DNA from: Sphingobacterium olei
GTDB lineage: Bacteria; Bacteroidota; Bacteroidia; Sphingobacteriales; Sphingobacteriaceae
Direction of reading: 5' to 3'
Length of the DNA stretch: 64,000 nt
NCBI RefSeq assembly: GCF_005048855.1
Contig: NZ_SUME01000006.1
Span: 1-64,000, forward strand
How positions within the stretch are numbered: position 1 is the stretch's first letter; every line of letters begins with the position of its first letter. The translations under genes and the position numbers were made by a program. The notes under the pieces are model-generated. The model saw nothing but the letters and a program-made list of their open reading frames with translations, ran no database searches and was not told the origin of the DNA. Positions 22,069-32,154 of this stretch are shown here, in pieces.

Positions 22069-24477
22069 ATGAAATTATTACCGAAAGACGTTTGGAAATT
22101 TACCGTGGCTGTACTTGCTTCGTTCGCAGGGCTGCACAGCATCCAGGCGCAGGAAGTCTTAGTGCTGGACAGCCTGCCTGCAACAAATACGGCCAGTTTG
22201 GAAAACCTACTACAGGGCCAGGCCGCCGGGTTGCAGGTTAAAAGTTGGACGGGTACAGCGGGGAGCCAGTCGATCATTAATTTGCGTGGTCTACATCTTA
22301 ACACGACCGATGAGTCGACCATGCCTCTTTTTATGGTAAACGGGGTACCCATCATCGCGAATCCCTCTGCGGTGACCGGTATCAATCCACTGACGTATTA
22401 CAGCGCCGAACAGATCGAGCGGGTAGAAATCATCAAAGATATCGATCAGTTGGCTGCACTGGGTGTACAGGCGCCGAATGGTGCGATCAACCTCATTATT
22501 AAAGAAGGTACATCGGGGCCACTTCACGTGCATGCCCATGCCGCTGCAGGGGTGGATTATGTAGCCGGGTTCGATGCCGGAAAGGATGCCTTTTATAATT
22601 ACCATTCTGCGTCGCGCGAGGCAGTCTATGCGAAGCAGTCGCTCATTCAGCGGCAGCATATTTCGGTGGATGGCGGTGGCGATTACGGTTCATACCTGTT
22701 CGGGATGAACAACTATATGGCTTCTGGCGCGATCAAGGACGCGGGTTTCCAGCGGCAAAATTTGTTCGTGAATGCGAAGTATAAAATTGCCGAGCCGTTT
22801 TCCATACAGTTTTACACGAACCTCGCGCTTGCCGATAGGGACGGGCGGTATGCGGGGCAGTACAACCGCGACCTATCCGGTACGGAAGTAGCCGATGAAG
22901 GCTTTTTTATGGACGATAATAAAAATGTCGGTCTGCTTTCATCCATGGACCTCGTCTATCGTTTTTCACCTAACTTCCATCTCCGTTCGGTAGCGGGCCT
23001 ATCCTACGAAACTGCCGGAAGGGACCTGTATATCCCGTCGAATATCTTGGATGGCGAGGTGCTGGCAGGTAGTGAGGCCTTTAAGCGACAGATGCTGAGC
23101 GTACATACCAGCCTGAACTACACGCACCGGTTTTCAGAATTACTGAACCTCAAGGTTACCGTAGGGAATCAGATTGTTAATTCGGATTACCGCATAACTG
23201 CCGTGGAGGGCATGAAAGGCTTGGAAAGTGGCGGGTCAGACTATGTGAAGGTGGTTACCGGATACAATGCGAACCAGGCCAAGGCCTATTCGGACAGCGA
23301 ACGGGAGAAGTTGCTTTCGTTCTACGGTACACTCAACTGGGATTATAAACAGAAGTTCTTTTTAAATATGGTCGCCCGTGCGGATGGCAGCTCGTTGTAT
23401 CAAAATAAGTGGGCGCTTTATCCGGCACTAAGCCTCGTCTACGACCTGCGCGGAGATACGGATCTGCCCGCCCGATTTAAAGTCGGATATGGTAAGACCG
23501 GACAACGATCGGGACCGGAACAATATCGCGGGGAGCTCGTAGGCCTAGGAGATTATTACGGGGGCAATAAGCTTGGCATTACGCAGCTGTATGCACCTTT
23601 TACCGATGCAAAAAGCGTGGATATTTATCAATTTGATGCAAAGGTTGATGTGGATATACAGTCTTACCTGCGCATGGAACTGGGTTATTTCAATAAGCGG
23701 TACCGTGATTTTACCTACATGCGATTTCTACCGAATATACAGGGGTTAGACTATGCCTTTGAAACGGGTGCTGCGCTGCAATTGCATGGACTGGAAATGA
23801 ATGCGCAGGGGCAGTGGATACGCCGGAAGGCATTTTCTTGGGCCAGCAATTTGAATGTGGCAGCCTACCGAAATAGCGTAACGGAGCTGCCTGCGGATCT
23901 GCAGCAAACCAGCTTAACCCACCTTTCTGCTTTGACGACCGGCGATCGGATCAGTTCGCTCGTAGCTTACGAAGGCAGCCAAAGCCGTATCATAGGTAAC
24001 GGCCAACCGGAGCTGTTTGGTGGTCTTACGAATGATTTACGTGTTGGAAAGGTAGCCCTTGGTTTTACGTTGACCTACAGTTTCGGAGCCGATGCGGTGC
24101 TGGAATCATACGAAAGTGCGTATGTGGCAGAGCAGTTACAGGCCGGATTTCCAATGGCTACCGGTGAGACTGCGTTTTATTTTAAAAATGACCTCGGTAA
24201 GGAGAGCTTCCGGTATCAGGGCATCGAGCGCATAGAATCGGTGGATTTTGTCCGCTTGGGCAGAGTCGGTGTTGCCTACCACTTTGGCGATGACCTGCAG
24301 AAATGGAAAATTAGGGATGCGGCATTGACCCTGACGGGTGAAAACTTATGGACCTTTTCCAGTTATTCAGGACTCAACCCGGAGGAAAATATAACGTGCA
24401 TCCGTAAAGCCGATCTGGGCTACACGGGCACCGCCTTACCCGCGTCGATCGTTCTGGGCATGAAACTTACTTTTTAA
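22069..24477 (+). CDS. SusC/RagA-type TonB-dependent receptor, short form
   Basis: An 802-residue outer-membrane transporter. The signal peptide (about residues 1-28, ending SIQAQE) leads directly into the plug domain (LENLLQGQAAGLQVKSWTG, INLRGL, PLFMVNGVPI, ERVEIIKD, NGAINLIIKEG). The usual N-terminal carboxypeptidase-like domain of about 80 residues is missing, and the barrel is short compared with the common 1000 residues. The last residues are KLTF, with the aromatic end expected for barrel assembly. It forms a pair with the SusD-like gene that follows and heads the operon. Because the operator upstream is shared with the phosphonate enzymes, it probably imports a phosphonate-containing ligand (inference). 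Confidence 0.85.
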   Translation: MKLLPKDVWKFTVAVLASFAGLHSIQAQEVLVLDSLPATNTASLENLLQGQAAGLQVKSWTGTAGSQSIINLRGLHLNTTDESTMPLFMVNGVPIIANPSAVTGINPLTYYSAEQIERVEIIKDIDQLAALGVQAPNGAINLIIKEGTSGPLHVHAHAAAGVDYVAGFDAGKDAFYNYHSASREAVYAKQSLIQRQHISVDGGGDYGSYLFGMNNYMASGAIKDAGFQRQNLFVNAKYKIAEPFSIQFYTNLALADRDGRYAGQYNRDLSGTEVADEGFFMDDNKNVGLLSSMDLVYRFSPNFHLRSVAGLSYETAGRDLYIPSNILDGEVLAGSEAFKRQMLSVHTSLNYTHRFSELLNLKVTVGNQIVNSDYRITAVEGMKGLESGGSDYVKVVTGYNANQAKAYSDSEREKLLSFYGTLNWDYKQKFFLNMVARADGSSLYQNKWALYPALSLVYDLRGDTDLPARFKVGYGKTGQRSGPEQYRGELVGLGDYYGGNKLGITQLYAPFTDAKSVDIYQFDAKVDVDIQSYLRMELGYFNKRYRDFTYMRFLPNIQGLDYAFETGAALQLHGLEMNAQGQWIRRKAFSWASNLNVAAYRNSVTELPADLQQTSLTHLSALTTGDRISSLVAYEGSQSRIIGNGQPELFGGLTNDLRVGKVALGFTLTYSFGADAVLESYESAYVAEQLQAGFPMATGETAFYFKNDLGKESFRYQGIERIESVDFVRLGRVGVAYHFGDDLQKWKIRDAALTLTGENLWTFSSYSGLNPEENITCIRKADLGYTGTALPASIVLGMKLTF

Positions 24478-24563
24478 TACGCGATATGAGAATCAATTCA
24501 ATAGGAGGTTGCGGTATCCGGAATACGGACTCCTTCCAGATAAACGACATAAAAAATACGGTC

Positions 24564-25898
24564 ATGAATAAAATAAAGCCTATAACATGGTGTGCGCTCG
24601 TAGCCTTGTTACCTTTCATATTCTCCTCCTGTGAGGATTACCTCACCATTGACGAAGTGGAGAATAGAACCATAGCGACTGACTATTACGACTCGCCACA
24701 GAAACTCGAGCAGGCCGTAGTCGGCGTCTATGTGGATATGCGACGGGCGCTGCTGCATAACCATGCCTGGTTGATGTACGGCGAAGGCCGTGCCGGTGAT
24801 CTTACCCTAGAGGTAGATATGATGGATGATGTGGCGGCACAGCGATTAACGAACGGTACCTTACCGTTGAGGCAGCTCACAGACTGGGGCTATTTTTATG
24901 ATGCCATACAGGATGCGAACCACCTGCTCGAAAAATTAGGACCCGCAAAAGGGGGGCTGTTGAGCAGCTACCAATATAATCTGTACCGTGGCGAAGCACT
25001 GGCGCTGAAGTCTATGGCGTACTTCTACCTCACCCGTATCTGGGGAGCGGTGCCTTCTGCGGAGGCAGCGGACCGTGGTACGTTACTGACCCAACAAGAG
25101 GTGCTGACACGCTGTGTACAGTGGGCAGCAGAAGCAAAACCTTTATTGCCACGTCTCTTGTTAAACGACGATGGTATTGTCAGTACGGCGCTAACGGAGG
25201 TGCGGTTTAATAAGACGGCGGTAAGTTTATTACTGGCGCACGAACAACTGTGGCTGGGTAAAGGCCAGGAAGCGTATGACGGATTGACCGCTGTTTTTGA
25301 AGGGCAGGGTACGGACAGCCTTTCCAACTTCGGCTTGTCCCTTGGTAAGGATAGTGACCCTGATATCACGCAGCAACCGTACAACGGCAACCCCATACAC
25401 ATAACCAAGGAAAAACTAGAGGCTATCTATCCCGTAGGGGATACGCGCAGGTCGATGTTTACCATCCCGGCAACGGGAACGACGGCTTCCTTAATTATTG
25501 CCAAACAGGACTTGTTAATGATCTACTCGACGAAAGAGATCAACCTGCTAATGGCGGAAGCGGCATGGCGCGCCGGACAGCTGGAGGCTGCCAAATCCTA
25601 TTTGACGACGGCGGCTGCGGGCGCGACGGAAAACTATGCACTGCTCACTGCGGGCGCGACGGAAAACTATGCACTGCTCACTGCGGGTACGTTTGCCGAT
25701 GCCCTGCTACGCGAAAGGCAGCGGATACTGATGGGGTCGGGGCAGCGTTTCTTTGACCTGATCCGGTTCGATAAGGTCGGGCAGTTCCTTCCTTCGTATA
25801 CGGAAGGCGATTTGGCTCAGGGAGCGGCCTATTGGCCCTTGTCGGCGCAAAGTATACAAACGAATGGACTCGCGCAAAATGAATACTGGTCTAACTAA
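24564..25898 (+). CDS. SusD/RagB-type surface lipoprotein
   Basis: A 444-residue lipoprotein when started at 24564, where MNKIKPITWCALVALLPFIF leads to lipobox Cys23 (FSSC); 26 upstream codons from 24486 lack signal character. SusD features are visible: the DYLTIDE-type start, LYRGEALALKSMAYFYLTRI (TPR-like helix) and, near the end, RERQRILMGSGQRFFDLIRF. SusD proteins form the lid on the SusC barrel and bind the ligand. An exact in-frame 33-bp duplication (25617-25682) adds a second GATENYALLTA segment just before the RERQRI motif, so this copy is 11 residues longer than its recent ancestor. Confidence 0.85.
   Translation: MNKIKPITWCALVALLPFIFSSCEDYLTIDEVENRTIATDYYDSPQKLEQAVVGVYVDMRRALLHNHAWLMYGEGRAGDLTLEVDMMDDVAAQRLTNGTLPLRQLTDWGYFYDAIQDANHLLEKLGPAKGGLLSSYQYNLYRGEALALKSMAYFYLTRIWGAVPSAEAADRGTLLTQQEVLTRCVQWAAEAKPLLPRLLLNDDGIVSTALTEVRFNKTAVSLLLAHEQLWLGKGQEAYDGLTAVFEGQGTDSLSNFGLSLGKDSDPDITQQPYNGNPIHITKEKLEAIYPVGDTRRSMFTIPATGTTASLIIAKQDLLMIYSTKEINLLMAEAAWRAGQLEAAKSYLTTAAAGATENYALLTAGATENYALLTAGTFADALLRERQRILMGSGQRFFDLIRFDKVGQFLPSYTEGDLAQGAAYWPLSAQSIQTNGLAQNEYWSN
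25617..25682 (+). repeat. Exact 33-bp tandem duplication inside the susD-like gene
   Basis: Bases 25617-25649 are repeated without change at 25650-25682, keeping the frame and duplicating 11 residues. Perfect identity, including at third codon positions, means it is very recent or is maintained by slippage. Confidence 0.95.
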
Positions 25899-25935
25899 GA
25901 GATAACTGAAAGTGATAATTACGAATGTAACATAG

Positions 25936-28900
25936 ATGCAAATGAAGGCAATAGTAAAAGGTATATATTTTCTGTTCTGGATGATGACAATCCCCGTACT
26001 CCTCATGGCGCAAGGGGTAAAGTCAGGGAAAGTCGTGGATCAGCAAGGGAACGCCATTGTGGGTGCTACCATCAAGGTGAAAGGTACGACGCGCAGTGCA
26101 AAAACGGATGATGCAGGGGTATTTACCCTGATGCTCCAGCAGGGCGACGTCATCGTAACAAGCTCGGTGGGTTTTAAAGCTACGGAACGTGTTTATGCGG
26201 CTACCGACAGGCTGCTGATCGAACTGGAGGAAAACCAATCCCGGATCGATGATGTCGTGGTGGTTGGATACGGTTCGCAGACGCGAAAGGAGCTTACGGG
26301 AGCGGTCTCGACGCTTAAAATGGAAGAGATTACAGAAAACCAGGTGGCCGAGTCGTTTGAATCGATGATGCAGGGCCGCGTGGCGGGGGTCAATATCCAG
26401 CTGAATTCCGGCGAACCGGGTGCCACACCCAATGTGATAATCCGTGGGTTGGCTGCGGTAAGCCGCGACGACGGTTCGGCCATATCGGAGCCCTTATATG
26501 TCGTGGATGGCGTGCCGATTATCTCCCGTACGAGTGATGAATTTGCGGTAACCAGCACCAATGTACTGGCGGATCTTAACCCAAGCGACATCGAGGAGGT
26601 AACGGTATTGAAGGATGCGTATGCTGCGGCCATATATGGTTCACGGGCGGCCAACGGGGTGATCTTAATTACGACCAAGAAAGGGAAAAGAGGCAAGCCG
26701 CAGATCAATATCAACAGCCGTACGGGTATTAATTTTGTACCCCGCTTGCTGGATGTGGCAGGGGGGCAGAAAGAACGGGAACAGGTGGCCCGCCTATATG
26801 AGCTTTATGCGCCTTATGGTGTGGCCATGCCGAGCATGTACACCGATGTAACCAATCCATTTTACAACAACTCATCCGATTGGCAGGATTACCTGTACAA
26901 TACGGCCGTAACGCAGGATTACAATGCCTCGGTACGCGGTGCGGGTGATTTTGGCCAGTATAGCGTAAGTCTAGGCTACCTAGATAGCGAAGGGATTTTA
27001 TTTAATACAGGCTTTAAACGGTATAGTACGATGACCAATACCACCTTTAACGCGTTAAACAACGCGCTGGTGATCAACAATACCTTAGCGCTCTCGCGTA
27101 CGGATCAGACTCGTAATCCTGGAAATCTGTCTACTAATTTTTCATCCTTAATGCCTTTGCCCACTAATCCGATGGTGGCCGGTACAGAAGTGTATGGACT
27201 GGGTAAGAATGCCAACGTAAACGACCGTATCCGCTTCAGTTCGGACGTGTCTTGGAAGATTGTAAACGACCTGATGTATAAGGTGAGTTTGAGCTTGGAA
27301 TATACGCGGGCCATGAGAGACGCATTCAGCCAGTCCCGCCGCACCTTATGGGGTACGAATGAGAGTGGTGTAGGGGAGAACCGCAACCTGCTGTTTCAAA
27401 ATACCCTTAATTATACGCCCCGCTTTGGCGATGGCCACAGCCTAAGCATCTTGGTAGGGCAGAGTGCCGAAAAAATGGAATCAAAAGTGACCAATGTGAG
27501 CAGCGTAGCCAGTGCGCCCTTGCTATCCACCAGCGTGAAATGGCCTGGAGAAAATGATATCGGTACGAGCAACTACGGCGCGAATACCTTACTGTCTTAT
27601 TTCAGCCGCGTGGATTATTCCTTTCAACAGAAATACCTATTGGGTGCTTCTATCCGTACGGACGGATCCTCCAAATTTGGACAGGCTAACCGCTGGGGAT
27701 TATTCCCTTCGGTATCGGCTGGTTGGAACTTCAACAAAGAAAGCTTATTTGCGGATTGGGAATGGTTGAACAACGGTAAAATACGGGGTAGCTACGGTCT
27801 TTCAGGTACTACCTGGGATGAGAATTACCTAGCCCTGGGGCTGATGGATGGTGGTTCACTGGATCGGTATCAATCTCTCTTGGAGATTACATACGGCGGT
27901 ATTGGGGGTTTTACACCGACCTGGTACAACGGTTTTAAAAATGAAGACCTCACCTGGGTGAAAAGTCAGATGGGCAATATCGGTCTAGATCTGTCGCTCT
28001 TTAATAACAAGGTAGAAGTAGTGGTGGACGTGTACGAGAAGTTGACGAAAGGATTGCTGTTAACCACAGCGTTGCCGACAACTTCGGGTTATAATGAGGT
28101 ATATCGCAATGCAGCTGATGTGCTGAATCGGGGAGTGGAATTTACGCTAAATACCAACCTGAAATCGACTAGGGATTTCAGCTGGAATATGGGACTTAAT
28201 TTTGCATACAACAAAAACCGTGTGGTCGCCCTTCCCGATGGAAATGCGGATATCATCAAGATCAGTACGTCGGGACAGGATTTTGGATCGATCGTACGCT
28301 CCGGTGCACCCTTGAACGGGTTCTTTTTCTACGAATCCCAGGGGATTTACCAAAGTGAACATGAAATTCCGGTCGACGCCAAAACAGGTAGACGCCTAGT
28401 CGGCCTGCAGAACAAAAAGTTGGCGGTAGGCGACCGGAATTTTAAAGATCAGAACGATGATTTTATCATCGATGTGGACGACCGCGTATTAGCTGGAGAC
28501 CCCAACCCAAAATGGACGGGCGGATGGACAAACGACTTTTATTATAAGGGCTTTTCTGTTAATCTGGTATCGACGTTTGTCATTGGTCGCGACATCGTCA
28601 ATACCGAACTTCTGGATAGGTTACGGTTTGGTAAGGACTTCGCCGGTACGTCTTCGATGCCCGATTTTGACCGCTATTCCATCTGGGAAAAAAGCGGTGA
28701 CCAGGCCCGTTATCCAACACTAAATCCGTGGAACGACGCTTCGCAGATCGTGAATTATGATTCGGAATATGTGGAAGATGGATCGTATTTCAAGATCAAG
28801 TCGGCCACCTTGGCGTATACCGTACCGAAACTGCTGCTCAAGCGGATTCCGTTCGACCGGGTACGCGTGTACTGCACGGTAGATAATCTGGTGACTTTCC

Positions 28901-29010
28901 AAAACTACAGTGGTCCGGACGCAGAGCTGGTTACACCCGATGGGTTTGATAATTCGGGTGGCTACCCGATGCGGCGGATGGTGTTATTCGGCCTTTCCCT
29001 GGGACTTTAA
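25936..29010 (+). CDS. SusC/RagA-type TonB-dependent receptor, full length
   Basis: A 1024-residue outer-membrane transporter. Signal peptide (to about residue 25, LLMAQG), carboxypeptidase-like regulatory domain (GKVVDQQGNAIVGATIKVKG, about 30-110), then plug (DVVVVGYGSQTRKELTGAVS; PLYVVDGVPI; EEVTVLKDAYAAAIYGSRAA) and barrel. An ATG six bases downstream (25942) is an equal start. It pairs with the SusD at 29049. Two different SusC/SusD pairs in one operon suggest two related ligands or two ligand sizes. Confidence 0.9.
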   Translation: MQMKAIVKGIYFLFWMMTIPVLLMAQGVKSGKVVDQQGNAIVGATIKVKGTTRSAKTDDAGVFTLMLQQGDVIVTSSVGFKATERVYAATDRLLIELEENQSRIDDVVVVGYGSQTRKELTGAVSTLKMEEITENQVAESFESMMQGRVAGVNIQLNSGEPGATPNVIIRGLAAVSRDDGSAISEPLYVVDGVPIISRTSDEFAVTSTNVLADLNPSDIEEVTVLKDAYAAAIYGSRAANGVILITTKKGKRGKPQININSRTGINFVPRLLDVAGGQKEREQVARLYELYAPYGVAMPSMYTDVTNPFYNNSSDWQDYLYNTAVTQDYNASVRGAGDFGQYSVSLGYLDSEGILFNTGFKRYSTMTNTTFNALNNALVINNTLALSRTDQTRNPGNLSTNFSSLMPLPTNPMVAGTEVYGLGKNANVNDRIRFSSDVSWKIVNDLMYKVSLSLEYTRAMRDAFSQSRRTLWGTNESGVGENRNLLFQNTLNYTPRFGDGHSLSILVGQSAEKMESKVTNVSSVASAPLLSTSVKWPGENDIGTSNYGANTLLSYFSRVDYSFQQKYLLGASIRTDGSSKFGQANRWGLFPSVSAGWNFNKESLFADWEWLNNGKIRGSYGLSGTTWDENYLALGLMDGGSLDRYQSLLEITYGGIGGFTPTWYNGFKNEDLTWVKSQMGNIGLDLSLFNNKVEVVVDVYEKLTKGLLLTTALPTTSGYNEVYRNAADVLNRGVEFTLNTNLKSTRDFSWNMGLNFAYNKNRVVALPDGNADIIKISTSGQDFGSIVRSGAPLNGFFFYESQGIYQSEHEIPVDAKTGRRLVGLQNKKLAVGDRNFKDQNDDFIIDVDDRVLAGDPNPKWTGGWTNDFYYKGFSVNLVSTFVIGRDIVNTELLDRLRFGKDFAGTSSMPDFDRYSIWEKSGDQARYPTLNPWNDASQIVNYDSEYVEDGSYFKIKSATLAYTVPKLLLKRIPFDRVRVYCTVDNLVTFQNYSGPDAELVTPDGFDNSGGYPMRRMVLFGLSLGL

Positions 29011-29048
29011 AAAATTGATGGTTTATGTATACAAATAGCAATACAGGT

Positions 29049-30578
29049 ATGAAAAACAATATTCTCTTAGCGGCGCTAGCTGTTCTGATCCTGACGCTTT
29101 CGAGCTGCAAGGATTGGCTAGACGAACTTCCAATTAATACGGTTACCGAAGATCAGGCCTGGCAAAATGCCAGCGATGCGGAAGGGGCGGTTGCGGCAGC
29201 ATTCTCTATCTTCCGACGTGGTTTGTCTGGTCTCACCAAAGATGATACCCCATCCACCACACGCGCCGGGTCTTGGGGCGACTATTATTTCTGGGGCGAT
29301 GCCCGTTCGGGCGATTGGATCACGCCGAATAACGATGGCGACTGGCAGGCCGGATTTGAGAATCGCCTGATTGCCCGTACGCAGCTGGAGCCCATGACGA
29401 ACTGGCGCCTTTTTTACCGTGCCATTGAACAGTGTAACCTGGTGCTGGAACGCGTACCGGAGATCAACGATGGCTTTGCCGAAAATAGAAAGGCGGAACT
29501 GCTCGCAGAAACTCGTTTTCTAAGGGCCATGTCGCACTTTTATGCAGCCCGCATATGGGGTGATGTACCGGTTAATCTGCAGGCACGCAACGTAGAGCCA
29601 CTGGGACGCGAGCCGCTTAACGAGGTGATGAAGATGGTCGCAGACGAGGTTGAAATAGCGCTCCCTGACCTTCCGTGGGAATATGAGGATATGACGCGTA
29701 AGCTGTCTATGTCGCGCGGTACTAAGGGTGCGGCACTGGCTTTACAGGCCCATGCCTACATGTGGCTGAACGAATACGAACTGGCTTCTGATAAATTGCA
29801 GCTGATCATTGGATCGGAGAAGTTTGACCTGGCCCCGATTTCGGAATTTAGAAACCTCTTTGATAAAGGGGAATCAAACGAGGTGGTATTTCAGCTATAT
29901 TACGATAATCAGTTTGGTGAGTTTTCAGATTATTACGGTCATATTTTAACCTATTATCTGACAAATCCGTATACCGATCGTTCTAACCTTTCATTGGCGG
30001 TGCCGAAGTCAAAAATTCTGGAGATATTCCCGGATTACGCCCGCGATGGATCAGACAAACGGGTAGCCGAGTTTTTCCAAAGCATTGATTTCTCGGGTAG
30101 CGCGAGCGAACTGCGTCCGATCTTTGATGATCCCTTACAGAATGGGGAACGCCAGATTATGTTTGCCAAATTTAGAAAGGTCAAAGATCGCTCCTACAAC
30201 CGGATGGATTCGCCTGTGCCGATCTTTCGGTATGCGGACCTGTTGTTACTCAAAGCGGAAGCAGATGCCCGCTTGAACCGTCTTGGAGACGCTATCACCT
30301 ATCTCAACCTGGTAAGGGAGCGCGCAGATATTCCGCGCTTTACACGGGAAGATCAGCCCTTGTTGATTGAAGAGATCCTGGCCGAACGCCGACGCGAACT
30401 GATTGGCGAATACCACCGCGTATACGACCTGGTAAGGCTGGGGCGTTTGCATGAATTCAATCCCTTCGTCAGCGAACAGGCCGAGAAAGACGGTGCCGGC
30501 TTCTTCCCTGTGAGTGACGAGGCTTTTGCCAACAATCCGAATATGGAGCAAACCTATTACTGGCAGTTTAATCAATAA
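29049..30578 (+). CDS. SusD/RagB-type surface lipoprotein
   Basis: A 509-residue lipoprotein with lipobox Cys20 (LTLSSC), started at 29049; an ATG at 29025 would add eight residues in front of the signal. Typical SusD blocks are present: LLAETRFLRAMSHFYAARIWGDVP, YADLLLLKAEADARLN and LAERRRELIGEYHRVYDLVRLGR, covering the TPR helices and the C-terminal ligand-lid region. It lies 38 bp after the second SusC and forms its lid. It is clearly a different lineage from the SusD at 24564. Confidence 0.9.
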   Translation: MKNNILLAALAVLILTLSSCKDWLDELPINTVTEDQAWQNASDAEGAVAAAFSIFRRGLSGLTKDDTPSTTRAGSWGDYYFWGDARSGDWITPNNDGDWQAGFENRLIARTQLEPMTNWRLFYRAIEQCNLVLERVPEINDGFAENRKAELLAETRFLRAMSHFYAARIWGDVPVNLQARNVEPLGREPLNEVMKMVADEVEIALPDLPWEYEDMTRKLSMSRGTKGAALALQAHAYMWLNEYELASDKLQLIIGSEKFDLAPISEFRNLFDKGESNEVVFQLYYDNQFGEFSDYYGHILTYYLTNPYTDRSNLSLAVPKSKILEIFPDYARDGSDKRVAEFFQSIDFSGSASELRPIFDDPLQNGERQIMFAKFRKVKDRSYNRMDSPVPIFRYADLLLLKAEADARLNRLGDAITYLNLVRERADIPRFTREDQPLLIEEILAERRRELIGEYHRVYDLVRLGRLHEFNPFVSEQAEKDGAGFFPVSDEAFANNPNMEQTYYWQFNQ

Positions 30579-30595
30579 CCACTAAAAATAAGGCT

Positions 30596-31228
30596 ATGAA
30601 ATTATTTCTCTCCCTATGCTGTTGTATCGGTATCCTGTTATCGGGATGCGATGATGCATATTACAATGATGGCGGACTTTTGGACAATCAGATCGGGGTA
30701 TACGAAGGTACGACGATGAGTTACCTCGAAAGCCAACCGGCGCTATTCGATACCTTAACGACGCTGATTAAACTGAATAATATGGAGGAAGAGGTAAACC
30801 GCAAAGGCAGTACCTTTTTCGCGCCGCAGAATTATTCGATATACAATTACCTGTTACTGAAATATCCTGATCCGGAAAATAGACCCAAAACACTGGAAGC
30901 GATACCGGCCGGGGATATGGCAGAGATGGCAGGATACATTTCCGATTACATCATTCCGAACGAACAGATCGTACGGTCGGATCTTTCGACGGTGTATTCC
31001 TACTCGACGACATTAAGTGATAAAAAGGCGCGCTTTAATCTGGTGCGGGAAGATTACCTGGGTAATATCAACATGGGGGCTGCCTACATGATCTATTCGG
31101 TGAACCTAAACCCGCCTGCTACGCCGGAGTTTTACTCGCCTGCGAAGGTTGTGGTTACGGATGTGGCAACCACGACAGGGACGGTGCATGTGCTGATTTC
31201 GGATACCCATATTTTTGGATTTAACTAA
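30596..31228 (+). CDS. Fasciclin-domain lipoprotein
   Basis: A 210-residue lipoprotein with lipobox Cys18 (LLSGC) followed by acidic residues (DDAYYNDGG). The body resembles a fasciclin (FAS1) domain: TMSYLESQPALFDTLTTLIK, STFFAPQNYSIYNYLL, and a C-terminal VHVLISDTHIFGF matching the usual (V)HVL-(D/S)-x-x-x-x-P/F end. FAS1 lipoproteins often follow SusD genes in Bacteroidota and are thought to be surface ligand-binding or complex partners. It starts 18 bp after the SusD gene. Confidence 0.75.
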   Translation: MKLFLSLCCCIGILLSGCDDAYYNDGGLLDNQIGVYEGTTMSYLESQPALFDTLTTLIKLNNMEEEVNRKGSTFFAPQNYSIYNYLLLKYPDPENRPKTLEAIPAGDMAEMAGYISDYIIPNEQIVRSDLSTVYSYSTTLSDKKARFNLVREDYLGNINMGAAYMIYSVNLNPPATPEFYSPAKVVVTDVATTTGTVHVLISDTHIFGFN

Positions 31229-31297
31229 CATAAACAGCAGATAGATCGGACTCCTGATGATGGTCATCATAATCGTTAAAAAATAAATTACAGTCTA

Positions 31298-32149
31298 ATG
31301 AAAACTGATATGCGAAAGCTGACAATAAATTTTATCCTTTTTATAATCGGAGCTGCATTACTGCCAATCGGTTGTACGGAGGTGCCTAGCTTGGGAAGTA
31401 TAGCACCCGATGTTCGCTATAAGAACCGAAAACAGTATGCTATATCGGGTATGGGGCAGAATATCGGCGATTTTCTTTCCTCCAGCTCGACCCTGCCATT
31501 GAACTTTGAGATCGTAAACGTATGGGAGACCAATGGTCTTGAGATATCGTCATTCGATGAGGAGATAGCGGTGGTTTCCTATAACGCACCGATTGTCGGT
31601 GGCGAATCGGAAGAGGAACTGCGCCTGAAAACGGACACGGTCATGAAGCCGGCGGTATCGCTAAACCTATTTACGGGAAAGCTCGAAATCCTGGAGGGAA
31701 ATCGTATTCCGGCGGGCGAATACCACTTTGATATCCGCGTATCCAACACGTCGGGTAGCACCTTGTTGCGGGATGCAATTGTTATCGAGTTTAAGGAGTA
31801 CGAAGTGGCGAGCTGGTCTACTGGAATGACGAAGGCCCCCGAAATTGAGCGTGTGGCGGATGCGCCAAACCAGATTCGCTTTGTGGCGCACTTAGATGGT
31901 ACACCTTTGCCCGGCGACCGCATTGATTTTACGGCCAATAGGGCTTCGGGCTTTAAGGGTACGTTTGTAAACGATACTCCCGAAGGAGAAATTTGGAAAG
32001 TGAATTTTCCGGTGAAATCTGCCGATACCTATTGCTCCTGGCAGATCATAGAAGAAGTGGGGGGTGTGGTGAATACCACTTACGTTACCGAGAATATGAA
32101 TTTTGTACTGGGCAGACCGGGAAGTTATGTTATCAAGCTTTTTAAATAA
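31298..32149 (+). CDS. Surface lipoprotein, DUF5007-like
   Basis: A 283-residue lipoprotein with lipobox Cys26 (LPIGC); a second ATG at 31310 would also keep the signal peptide. The mature part consists of beta-rich Ig-like segments (PLNFEIVNVWETNG, GEYHFDIRVSNTSGS). I associate this type, next to a FAS1 lipoprotein, with DUF5007, but the domain number is from memory. It is likely a surface glycan/ligand-binding protein (SusE-like role). No catalytic motif is seen. Confidence 0.55.
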   Translation: MKTDMRKLTINFILFIIGAALLPIGCTEVPSLGSIAPDVRYKNRKQYAISGMGQNIGDFLSSSSTLPLNFEIVNVWETNGLEISSFDEEIAVVSYNAPIVGGESEEELRLKTDTVMKPAVSLNLFTGKLEILEGNRIPAGEYHFDIRVSNTSGSTLLRDAIVIEFKEYEVASWSTGMTKAPEIERVADAPNQIRFVAHLDGTPLPGDRIDFTANRASGFKGTFVNDTPEGEIWKVNFPVKSADTYCSWQIIEEVGGVVNTTYVTENMNFVLGRPGSYVIKLFK

Positions 32150-32154
32150 TCGTT

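Noticed and set aside
24486..24563. Extended N-terminus of the first SusD
   Set aside because: The extra 26 residues precede a complete lipoprotein signal peptide, so the internal ATG at 24564 is the better start.
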